Source: Ianthella basta (Eukaryota > Porifera > Demospongiae > Verongiida > Ianthellidae). Taken from it: DNA of 64,000 bases. The position numbers and the translations under genes were made by a program. The notes beneath the pieces were generated by a model that worked only from the letters and a program-made list of their open reading frames with translations, had not been told where the DNA came from and did not search any database. Positions 1-11,600 of the stretch are shown here, in pieces; the stretch's first letter is position 1; every line of letters starts with the position of its first letter. The stretch is from assembly GCA_964019415.1 (NCBI GenBank), contig OZ025875.1, positions 2,531,501 to 2,595,500 on the forward strand, given 5' to 3'.

Positions 1-515
1 CAGCATGAAACAGAATGCACTGCACATGCTAACTGTAATCAGGACCATGCAATGTCTACGCTGTTACTAATATACATGCAAAGGTAGTAAGATAATCAGT
101 ACATACACTGATTGCTGTATCATAGCCGTTAATTGTGTGCTTCTACTTAGTAGTCCTTGGCCAAAGGATGCCAAATTTGTTGGTGATTTGATTGTGTGAC
201 CTGTTTCAACATATCAATGATATTTGAGTGACCGCAGGGGGTTGGCTAGTTAGAAGTTCACAAGGAAGATTACATGCGAATGGAAGTGTTACTGTGTGTA
301 CAGTGTTGTCACTGAAATTTCCATAAATGGGCATAGACAATTGCAAACTATGCACTTCCCATTCATATGATACTATTTGGAGAAGGAAAGCACTGGAGGT
401 TATATATATGGCTGGATGCAAGGAAGATTAGTACCATCAGTTGGTCAGAGCTGTATACACATGCACATCCAATTGTCAGAGCCTCCAGTCTCAGACCTAG
501 GAATGCTCACAGAAT
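1..515 (+). other. 3' flank of an upstream aGPCR family member
   Basis: This segment closely matches 29791-30310, the DNA downstream of gene 2, and more loosely the sequence after the stops of gene 1 (20046-20600) and gene 3 (51448-51850). Shared phrases include a run near 100 (gatacatcagta-like, 'cagtacatacactgatt') and 'ccataaa' near 320. The similarity to 30310 stops near 515-520. It therefore looks like the 3' UTR and downstream flank of another copy lying just left of the window. No coding exon is present in it. Confidence 0.65.
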
Positions 516-1837
516 GGGAATTTGGAGACAGGCTGGCCCTCCTCTTTGCATGAACCGGCCCTCCTCCTTGTTCCTACGGTTTTTCTGCCAGGTGGTTTGC
601 CATGCCCTTCAGCAACACACTGCACCATCCCTACATTTGCCCTTGTTTTTGGAGGAAACATTTTTACACACCCTTGTTTCTTGACTTTTTATGGAATGCA
701 AATTTCAGATGGCAACAGCTGGTCTACTTGAAAGGTTTCCAAACAACAGTGGCAACAAAGGAATCAATGTGCCCCGAATGCATGGCAGGCCTAGGGTGTG
801 TAGCACATTGTGGGATGTGGCTGGGTGGGCAACCTAGGGTAAGCTGTGGTGGGTGATCATGAGTGCAAGATGTATTACTTCTGTTTTGATAGGCTATCAT
901 GTTGCAGAGTTAGCTGTGATAAGGCTAAGACAACAGAACAGGGGGGGCTGGGGGGCTGTAGCCCCCCAAAAATTACTTGCTTCAGGAAATCGTGGTGATA
1001 GGGAAGACTGGCTTGGTCCTGGAGTAACACCCACAATCTCAATCATATTTCGCTGCCGCTCTGACTACGTATATACCCACATCACAGGCGGCATACAGAA
1101 GAGCTGCACTGTACCTACATCCTTGGATGCAGGATGCTTGCGGAGTAAAACCGGAAGTGACAGCTAGCTCTGCACCGCCAAACGAACGTGGAAATGGCGG
1201 CAGGAAGCAATCGCGTACCAAGTGAAAATGGCTTCCAAATGGACTGCGGAGAACCTTCGAAATGGTACGCGGGCGAATGGCGGTCGAAGCATGACCCGTA
1301 TGCACCCTAGAACATCTTACCGCGTTGTGGAACTAATGATTGCAACGCAACTGAAAGGATTAGGCGGCCGAAGAAACAAAGAATGCAGTCCGGTTGCAAC
1401 CGGTTGCCAATTACGTCATGGAAAAATGGCGACCCATAGCTATGGGCGCCTTAGCCCGGAGAATCGCCACATGCCATACTACGTCGCAGCATTCCCTAAC
1501 CTACAAAAGGCACTAGCCAGGTAGGGGGCGAGAAGAACTGCGAATGAATTGTTGTCTTACTCTTTGTCGTTCGTGAGCTACAGCTGACGGAGAAGAAGAA
1601 AAAGAAGAAGAAGAAGAAGACGAAACACCGAAAATGACGACGACGATTTCTACTCGACGGCGCGCTTGCGCTTGGAAATAAGGTTAGCTCTGAATACTGT
1701 ACAGCCTTCCTTCTTCATGGACGGTTTCTTTCGCCGGCTCTTACTTCTGTTCAGGAGTAGCGCGACTTTTCGTTTGTATTACAGCATACAAACAACCACC
1801 ACCATCCCTACATAGACAGCACTACCGTGCTGTCTGA
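516..1837. other. Intergenic DNA without recognisable gene
   Basis: No exon of the receptor family and no known protein is seen. There is a G-run/C-run hairpin near 940-968 (a ggggggct block facing agcccccc), a GC-richer stretch at about 1030-1520 with short open frames that resemble nothing known, and a GAA/AAG simple repeat at about 1591-1622. The GC-rich stretch may be an unrecognised mobile element, but no terminal repeats were identified. Confidence 0.4.
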
Positions 1838-2530
1838 TAGTGTGACATCATGCGTGACCCCTTTGTCTATAGGCAGAAACAGCTGTGTACATACGCTGAA
1901 CAGCCACCTGTGAGCCAGTTCTAACTGACCATTATTATAAAGAGGTGGCTGCCTAAGGCAGTGACCATCTTAGACCTGTTCCACTATAATCATCTGTTGT
2001 GTACCTTACACAAGGTCTGCGCAGGTGCTGTTATATAGCATTCGTAACTGCTTACTGAAGATTCCTTCTTACCTAGCACAATTAATTTAGCACACACACA
2101 CACACGCACACGCGCGCGCACACACACACACACACATGGGCGCGTACGCACACACACACACACACACAGTTTTAGCACTCAATCATTACTAAGCGGTCGA
2201 CAGGTTACAACGACAGAGGAGTCACTTCAAAGTTAATGTAAGCCAGTCTTGATATTCAAAAACAATTTATGTTGCACATGACACATCAAGTGACATCAAA
2301 GTACGTGATGCTAGTGATATGATATTTATGGTAAAGCCTATATAGGGTGAAGATACAAGAGGTACACATTTCCGTTTCCACCCCCGCGAGCGCATTCCTT
2401 AGGCTAGCTCTATAAAATGCCTCCCGTCGCGCAGTATTATTGTGAACTCCAGTGCGCATAGCGCATCCGCTGGCAGCTACTGAGCCGTAGTCTTTGCTTG
2501 TGAGTAAAGGCACTCTCTCTCGGATGTAGG
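1838..2530 (+). promoter_or_regulatory. 5' module and probable promoter of gene 1
   Basis: This is one copy of a 5' module also found before gene 3 and gene 5, with partial copies at 11590-11832 and 35330-36360. It begins near 'tagtgtgacatcatgcgtga' and runs through a CA repeat to the start codon. A TATAAAA box lies at 2411-2417, about 120 bp before the ATG at 2531, so transcription probably starts near 2440. The same TATAAAA is kept at 36139-36145. Core promoter assignment is inferred from position and conservation. Confidence 0.55.
2092..2168. repeat. CA/CG dinucleotide microsatellite
   Basis: A CA run with CG interruptions lies inside the 5' module. The homologous position carries long CA runs in the other modules (35917-35983 and 63040-63131), so the tract is ancestral to the module and varies in length between copies. 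Confidence 0.85.
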
Positions 2531-2689
2531 ATGGGTCTCCTACTTCTCATTCACATAATTGCAGGTGAGAAAACAACGCTTTATTACCTTCACTGTCCAA
2601 TGATCAATTTCACTGGCTTCGAATTCATGACAACAGATTTCATCCTTTCCCTTCCACAGGACTTCTTAGCTGTTTTCAAGTGGCAGTAG
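2531..2689 (+). CDS. Gene 1 exons 1-2: signal peptide
   Basis: Exon 1 (2531-2564) encodes [11 protein letters not shown] and exon 2 (2660-2689) encodes [10 protein letters not shown], completed by an Ala codon split with exon 3. Together they give a short hydrophobic leader with a likely cleavage after VAVA, directly before TSELVPFN. The start ATG is chosen because it is the first in the module and is conserved in genes 3 and 5. The intron that follows runs to 9444 and carries most of the mobile elements of this gene. Confidence 0.75.
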   Translation: MGLLLLIHIIAGEKTTLYYLHCPMINFTGFEFMTTDFILSLPQDFLAVFKWQ

Positions 2690-5600
2690 GTAAGCTAGAG
2701 GCACGCTGGCCACTACACATATCGTAGAGTAGCTATAACGTACCAAATTTGGGACAGCCTCCTACTCGGGATGTCGACTTCAAACAAGACCGAATTGTAA
2801 CTCGCGACGAGCCTACAATTGGCATACGTTAGCGGGACGGGCTCTTGAGTCAAGCACCTTACAGCCCATTTACACTAGTGGAACAGTTCCGTAACCGGGT
2901 TAAGAGAACCGTTCTATGGATCAGTTCTCAACGGTTCGGCCCCCGTTTACACTAATTATATCGAAACAGGTTCGAGTAATGCAAATGAAGTGTGGAAAAG
3001 GACTATAGCAGTCTCCAACAGACGATTTCCATTGCGTAGGCGCCGAATTTCTGAACGAAAGGCGCAGTTATCGGTAATATTATTGCCGCCTGAGCGGCCC
3101 TCTCCCACACACTTCGATCGAAAGAAGCACCTTTGCGTCGCTCCAGACACCAGCCATTGCTTTTACCTGCTTAGAGCACCACACAGGTCACTGCTGAAGA
3201 ATTGAACTACTGTAGCTTCTCTGTGCTCTCCAACTACCCAGTTACGCGCGAGACAAGTGGCGTGAACAGCCGCTTACGAATGGTAACTGTTTCACTTGCC
3301 AACGGAACGGTTCTGGACCGGTTAAATTGGACCACTTACCCAAGGCGATACCGTTCCACACGGAACGGTTCGCTTTATAACCGTTCCACGCCTGTTTACA
3401 TTGCAGTAAGAACCGTTCCAGAACCGTTCCACCGCGTAGTGTAAACGGGCTGTGACTCTCCCAGCAGTTAGAGCAATGCCTTCTCTAAGAATGTTTCAAC
3501 ACAGACCACTAGATACCCACTGAATGCGACACACCAATGAGCCTAGTGCCTTTAGACAATAAGGCTATTAACCTTTGGTTAAACCTCATTTAACCGAAGG
3601 TTAAACAAGGTTAATGTCCAGAACAACAAGCCCTCAAGCTCGTGCACTCCCCCGGCGCCGTGGTGCTGCCAAGTTAGCGCAATCCCGGTGAGCTCAAACA
3701 ATAACGTTTTTGAATCCGATAGACCGTCGTCACATAACTCACGGTCCTTAGCGATGGTTCATTCGCTTGGTAACAGCTACTGAAGCAACTCCCACCCACC
3801 TACCACTCACTCCCTTGCATTTGTCAGTCTAGATAGCTATCACATACACGCCAAAACGGTTTGCAGCATGTGGTTTAATACAACATTTTCAAAGCACATT
3901 TGTATGGGAAATCCAAGTTATTTGGAGAGTAGGCTCTACATAACTATCTTTTCGTTATGGTTGCTTGGCAACTACATTTGTAGTTAATTGGAATCTTTCA
4001 GTTGTTTGGTAACCCTTCTGAATTTGAATAGGCTTGGCGGCTAGGTGACCATGTTACCTCAGGCTTTGAATGGTCCCATATATGGAACTGTACCACAATA
4101 TCATTAGATGGGATTGTTGAGTGGTACTCACAACCCACAGAACAATTATTGCTGCATACCCTGGCCTTCTGCCAACTCATTGTACAATTATACACATGGG
4201 TTAAAGGTATCCCTTCCTATAGAGCTTGGCTGGGAGATGCAGCAAAGGTACAGTTGTAGTTAGCTGCATACATGTATGCATTAGCTGTTACCATATGTTC
4301 CCTATATGGTTGGAGTGTAGGACATTAATTTTGACCGAATCTAATTCAGCAAATTTAGTGAGTGCAAAATCTAATCTCGTGCCAGACCCAAGTACTCAAC
4401 TGAGTGAAGTCATATCGCGACCACCCATATCCTTTGTTCGTCGATCCCCTTGGCTATGTCTGAGGGCAGAATCACGTAAACTGTAACACAATATCATTAG
4501 ATGGGGTTGTTGAGTGATACTCACAGCCCACAGAACAATTATTGCTGCATAACCTGGCCTGTTCGCCAACTCATTGTATAATTATACACATGGGTTAAAG
4601 GTATCCTTCCTATACTGAGCTTGGCTGGGAGATGCAGCAAAGGTACAGTTGTAGTTAGCTGCATACATGTATGCATTAGATGTTACCATATGCTCCCTAT
4701 ATGGGTGGAGTATAGGACATTAATTTTGACATAATCTAATTCAGCGAATTTAGTGAGTGCAAAATCTAGTCTCGCGCCAGACCCAAGTAGCCGACCGAGT
4801 GAAGTCATACCACGACCAGCAATATCCTTTTTTCGTCAATTCCCTTGGCTGTGTCTGAGGGCAGAATCGCGTAAACAATAGCTAACTCGAAACACTCTTC
4901 TATGTAACTATGCTTTGTCTATTAGCTACTAACTGCAGGCCAATATGTTTCACTGTACTATGTTTCTTTTCTAAGGCAGTGTGCTTGTGAGCCATGTATG
5001 TATTAATAATACTAGCAGAGAAGGGCGCCTTCGGCACTCTCCTCTGATCCGGCGCCCAACACAGGTGATTCCGATGCCAGTGCTTCTGATGCAAAGCACT
5101 TCCAAACCTGGCTACTGAGTGATAGCTATAGACGCTGCAGTTGCAGTTAGCTATAGAGTTGCACGCAGCTGACTCCTCGTCCACCATGAATCACCATCTG
5201 CAAGGTCAAGCGTCTTGTATTGCCCTCCAAATAATACAGAATTGACACATGATGGCCCCTTTGAGCTGATTCCTGGTTGTTCTCTTGAGTTGACTCCTGA
5301 TTGGTCCTTTGAGCTGACTCCCCTCGAGCTGGCTCCTGCTTTTCCCCTGGTGCTGACTCCTGTGAGTGAAGGTTGAGTGATGGTCTTGGAGTTCTAACAG
5401 TTGTCGTCGGTTCCTAAGAGCTCTCATCATCCCTGAATGTCTTGACTTCTTGGTTAGTCCGGTGTTGCCCTTAATGTTTGGCATATGCGCACTGCAACGG
5501 TCTTTGTTTGGAAGAAACGTATTACGGCGCTTTCCGCTATATAGCTTATGTCACCCACAGCTGTCTACATTGTGCTAAAACGACAGCAAAGAATCCATCG

Positions 5601-8600
5601 CACCATCTCCCCAGGAGGAGTTTAGTAACAAAGAATTTGTTGCCAATCCCGTAATCTACTTCGCTTTCCTCCGTAAAACAAAAAATGCGTCCTATAGTAA
5701 CGTATGGCGATTTGGCGCAAAACCTTCATTTCGTATGTTTTCGCAGGCAAACCCAGCCGAGGACGCCCTCCGGATAGCACTTCGACATTCGGATTGCGTT
5801 TTCTTTGAACCCTCCGCACGGTTCCGGGGATTAGTGCAGACAAAAAATTGGCCTAGCTCCATTATAATAAGATGATTCAGGTGATTAATTACTGTAAAAG
5901 ACATCCTATGAATCCTTATGCACACAGAACCCACGGGTCGGAATTGTACAACATTGCATAATATCGTAGGTTGCAGTGTAGAGTGGTGCATAAAGGAGGA
6001 TAGTAGCTATTAAGGTTTCTTTATGAGCCTTCTCACAGTGATGCAAAGGCCTACCACTCTGTGGAAGGGAATGACAGTGCAGTGGAAGGGACACTTAATT
6101 TGGTGCTGCTGGGAGCTCTCCCCTTGGACTTTTGTTGATGCTGCTTTAGATGAGCATGTCTGGAGTAGCTATAGCTATCATGCTTGTGTCACAGTGAGAG
6201 CACTGAAGTGGCTTTATAAATTTAGTTTTTGACCCACATTCTGAGCATACCATAAGGGTAAGTTAAGTCATAGTTTGCGTTGCTGTATGATCATGTCTAT
6301 TGTTGTAGCTAATGTTCCATTGCATGCAGTCCACTGACACTGTAACTAAGATATGTACTAATGGATGTCTGCGACAAGAAGATTGATTGATTGATTGTCT
6401 TATTTCACCTGGGGAAGCCATTAGCTCACAGGAGCTATTATAAACGGCACCCAGAAACTCTGCATTTTGTTTGTTGACAGAGGCACTGGCAAGAAGACTG
6501 TCCAGATTATCATGTACAAAGCTCGATTGTACTGCTGTACCTGGTCTATCAAGCCCTTGCCAATGACTGGAGGTGCTCACCCACGGTATCTAGCTTACCA
6601 AAACATGTATCCCATCTGCAGTAAACAGGATTCATATCCTTTGAGCAAGCCAAAGCTCTGTCTCTAAATTTTAGGCTGATGTCATACAGCCATTGGCGAA
6701 TCTGATTGGCCAAGACAGGATCTTGCCCTGGACATGCAAGTCGGCACATGCAATAATACCAGGCCCTTCCGCAAAGGGGGTCTGGTGTGCAAAACTAGTA
6801 CAAAATGTGACCGGCTATGCGAAAAGGGCCTATTTGGGGGCAATGTAAACTTGTTAGTACGGGCGTAAACACGCGAAAAGTCGACATTTTACGCAAACGC
6901 GAATTATTGCATCATCGGAGCCTATGGTGTATGCCCTACCTTCTGGCCAAGTTTGAAACCCGTAGTCCTTTCCTGCGCCTCAAACGAGGACCGAGCAATT
7001 TGACTCCTCGGTCACGTGGTTGGTATACAGACAAGAACGGAAATGTAACACGGACAATATACAGAGACGTATACGGAGAGTCGGGGAAAGGGCCGACGTT
7101 AAGTGTATTCATTGCGCAATGGTCACACGGGAAAAGAAGTTGCGGGCTTAGCCCGCAAACCACGTCCGCTCCGTCGTATAACCTTTGCAGTCGCCGTACC
7201 GTCTTTCAGTACGAACGCTTTGACAGCTGCAGCCTTACAAGATGCGTTCGGCCAGGGAGGACCCGCTTTGCGCATCGTGACGGTGACAAGGCTAACACGT
7301 GTTCCTTTATCCATACGCCATGTCTGTAATGACGTCATTCAGAACACGGCAGAATGCGGAATGTTGCGGTTTTACCGGAAGTAATTGTTTCAACGCCGTT
7401 TTCTTGAAATCAGACTACTCGTAATTCCGAACTTCCAGCACGTATATCTCGGTAACGGAACACACTAGCGAAGCGCAGTAAAGTGCAATAGGAAGCTCAT
7501 CGAGTGCACTTTCATGCTATGCGCTTAACTCAAAATCGCGAGTTGCCCCCAAATAGGCCCTTTTCGCAAATCCTATCACAAATCGCTAAAAATTGTACCC
7601 AAAACATTTCTTTTGTACAGGAAATTTTCTAAATAATTAATATAACTATATATAAAAAGAAAACAATGAGGTTCAGAAAAATTAAATGGATGATAAATAA
7701 ATTCAAAACATAGCCTTAAGCCTTATATCCATAAATTTGCTAAATTGCATTCTTGTAATTAATTACTAATCATGAGCACTCATTCAAATTTGTGTCAAAA
7801 TTCAAATCCAGTCAATCAGGCCAGATTCAAGCTGGCCTGTGGTTCCCATCACTGAGGCGCAATTGGCACGCTGCACCGCCACCGACAGTCTCTGGATGAG
7901 GTAAGTGGTTGCTGCCTCCCCTTCCCCGTGGTCTGGGTCATCCAGTGACCCAGTTCTTTGAGGAGTGCCTTGGTGCATGGGCTAAACACTTCGGTTGTCT
8001 CCTCCGTGACCGTGGGGAAGCAGTGTACATAACAGGATTCGTATCCTTTCAGCAAGCCAAAGCTGTGTTTCTAAATTTCAGGCTGATGTCATACAGCAGT
8101 CGGCAAATCTGATTGGCCAGGGCAGGATCTTGTCCTGGACATGGAAGTTGGTGCATGCAATAATACCAGGCCCTTCCTCAAGGGGGTCTGGTGCACGAGA
8201 CTAGTACAAAATCACTAAACAATGTACCCAAATATTTCTTTTGTACAAGAATTTTTTTAAATAAGAATTAATAGAACTGTACATAAAAAGAAAACAATGA
8301 GGTTCAGAACAATTAAATGGATAATAAATAAATTCAAAACACATGCAGCCTTATATCTATAAATTTGCTAAAATGCATGCATTCTGGCAATTGATAACTA
8401 ATCACAAGCACTCATTCAAAGTCATGTCAAAATTCAAATTCAGTCAAACAGGCCAGACTCGAGCTGGCCTGTGGTTCCCATCACTGAAGCGCAATTGGCA
8501 CACTGCACCACCACCGACAGTCTCTGGATGAGGTAAGTGGTTGCTGCTGCCCTTCCCCGTGGTCTGGGTCATCCGGTGGCCCAGTTCTTTGAGGAGTGCC

Positions 8601-11600
8601 TTGGTGCATGGGCCAAACACTTTGGTTGTCTCCTCTGGATCCGAGACTGGGGGAAGAGGCGAGGGGTGCTGGCAGAGTAGGATGGAGCAAAGTGTCCTGG
8701 CAGGTTTAAATAATAATACACAAAAGCTGAATATCGCTAAAATTTGAGTATTCTCATCAGATTTAGAAAAGATCAGAAATGCTACTTGGGTGGGACTCCA
8801 GAGGCATGCCTGCCTTGTCCTTCACTGAGCTCATCTGAAGGTAGTATGGTCAGGGTGTGCCCCTGTTTGGAGGGTACTAGGAGAGTTAAGATCCATGACT
8901 GCTTTGTGTGGGTGGGCTGTTGAAAATGCTGTTTTAACCACAATGCATCAAGCACAGAATGTGTTGTTGATACATTTGCCCTTGCATGGGCTGTATACCA
9001 TATTAATTTGGGTTTCCACATACTTAGAAACCTCCAAAACTATCTAAATGCAAATTGGTTTCAGAAGTTAATTGTCAATTTGAAATGTTCATGCCGTATG
9101 TGATGGAGTGCTTCAATATTTCAATAATGCTATTTGCCTTGATAAATGTTGCACTGCACTTTGTATAATACACATCACCAATTCTTAACTGGAAGGTGCC
9201 ATACAATTAAGTTGTGCAAGTCATAATGTATGTACTAGTTTGTGCAATTAAATGCATACAGGAAGTGCTTAGCATTTCCACTAGAAAGAAGACTTTCAGT
9301 GATTAAATTTCAACAGTAAGTTACATTAAATATGTTATTAGCTTCCCCCTTTGTGTATGTACCTAGGTTATCATGCAAAATATGCAATAACTGTTGTATA
9401 GTTTGTTTAAAGTGCCTGTCATGTCTATATCTCTCTCCATTCAGCTACTTCTGAATTAGTACCCTTTAACCGGACCCTGCTACCAGGAAGTGTCCTCAAT
9501 GACAGCATCACATTTACCCATCAGAACCCCAGTAATGCTACCCAGTTCTATGAGCTGCAGCAGTCAGCCCCTAGTTCGAAAAACATAAGGTGTTTCAAAG
9601 GATACAAAAATGATCCTATCATCATGTTGAACAACTCAGTGCCTGGTACCCAGTACATTTTCTCATTGAGGGCATGCATGGGCAAAATAGATAGAGAAAA
9701 TTGTTCCACCTGTGAACCATTCAGTGATCAGCTCACCTTGTACACTGCTGATGGTGAGGAGTTTAAGAGCTCTCATTTCTATGGTAAAGGCTAATGCTGG
9801 AATGAAGAGAATGAACATAATTTGCTTTCAGTTTCTTCTCCTTTCTCCCTCACTTCAGTACCCTTGATGCCTCAGAATGTCAGTGCCATCAGCACTGGTT
9901 CTACCAATGTGTCAGTGACCTGGAAGGAGCCTGCTGTATTTTTCCGTGAGCACCTTATGCCACTGTTGATTGCATGCATTAGCAATCCTGAGTGAAATAC
10001 ACTAATGCAATGACATGCAGAACATTCTCAGTTGGTGACCACAATTTCTTCCAACAGAATGTATCAGTGATTCCAGTGGCTAATCTCACTTTACCACAGC
10101 CTAAATGCTGTATGTCGTTGTCTGGAGCAAATTTGGCTAATGTTAAGTGCATAGTTAGATAGCTAGGATGTGCAGGCAGCTAGGGATGGTAGTCAATAGA
10201 AATGTTGGCTTTGCATGCAAATACCTTGAAGTTACTTACTTTAACAGGTATATACAATTTTTTTACTTTGAATAATCCAAGGTTTGATTGTTTCTCCTAA
10301 ATTATAGCAAAGTTTTATTACAATACATTTTTGTGTGAAATGATGAGTGACTTTATACTACTTGCTAAATTGGTCAAATTATGTTAAAAGGTGGTTTCTG
10401 TGTGCATTACAATTAGTGAATTTGGCAGACTAACTTTACTAGACAAAATTTATGCAATTCCAGTTATATGAACACAGCAATAATAAATGACATCAAGGGG
10501 ATTGGCCAACAGCCACAACAGTTATATGGCTACTTGTAGCAGGAAAGAAAGGATCTGTACGTGGCAGTTCAGTATAGGTGTGTCTAATAACCATGACACA
10601 ATACAAAGTAATGTGGAGGCTTTGGGTACAAACCAGACTGTCCCAGAGCCAGACACAGCTGGGACAGAGGAGACAAGGATAGCCTGGTAGGTGAAGACAC
10701 AGACAGACAGGTTGGTGGCAGATCAGTCAAAGAGTACGCAGACAAGAAAGTATTGGAGACAGATGCGTTAAGCAGGATTTTACCCAAAAATTTACTGTAT
10801 GGACATTTTGTAGCAATTATGGCATTGCTCGCTAAATTTGCTAAAATGAATACCCATAGATACCTGTTAAAATTGGTCACCTTGCAGACACATAGCTTCA
10901 CCATCTCTCTTTGCCTGTACTATGCTCTGACAATTTTGCACCAGACGGCTACATTGTGTGTGACATGTATGTAGCTAAAGATTGAGTTTACTCAATAGCA
11001 TCACCACCATTTCTGGTTGGAATAGAGTAAATACTATTATTCTGCACTGTTCGTTAGCTGATAGTTTCTCCTACAGCTCATAACAACAGCCTGACCACTT
11101 ATGAGGTACAGTACCGAGGAGTAGCCGCTCTTAATAATGAAAGTGGAGCTTTCTTTGAAGCAGTCACTGCATCTGCTGAGATGGCGTTGTCCTATGACAT
11201 TCTTGGTCTGGTGGCCTACTCTACCTACAATGTGTCTGTGAGAGCAACAAACCAGTATGGAGTGGGAAACTTTAGTGAGGAAGTGACTGTGCGGACAGAG
11301 GAGGGAGCTCGAGGTTAGTTACAAGCTTTTTATTGTACAAGTAATGTCTAGTCCTGCCTCAAACATGCAATAATAAAATGATTATAGTATGAAATGCTAT
11401 AGAGTCACTAACAAGCAAGAAGGCTCACTAGTGCCGGAGAGTTCTTTTATCGTCGTCGGTTGCCAATGACGCAGACATTGTCAAGAGGAGAAAGGGGAGA
11501 GGACTTTGATTGAACCACTCAACACTCGAGTACGTACTCGGGCACTTCGCCCCCTCTAGCTACGTGCTTTAACCCCCCCCCCCCACACACACACACTGTA

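Noticed and set aside
1222..1524. A 100-codon open frame in GC-rich intergenic DNA
   Set aside because: It has low-complexity basic composition, no recognised family and competing frames; no evidence of splicing or conservation.
5206..5484. A minus-strand protein with repeated QLKG units
   Set aside because: The repeat is explained by the 24-bp minisatellite; there are no splice or homology signals.
6817..7329. A 170-codon open frame
   Set aside because: It begins inside the terminal inverted repeat of the element, has no recognisable domain and is overlapped by open frames in other phases, as expected of GC-richer DNA.
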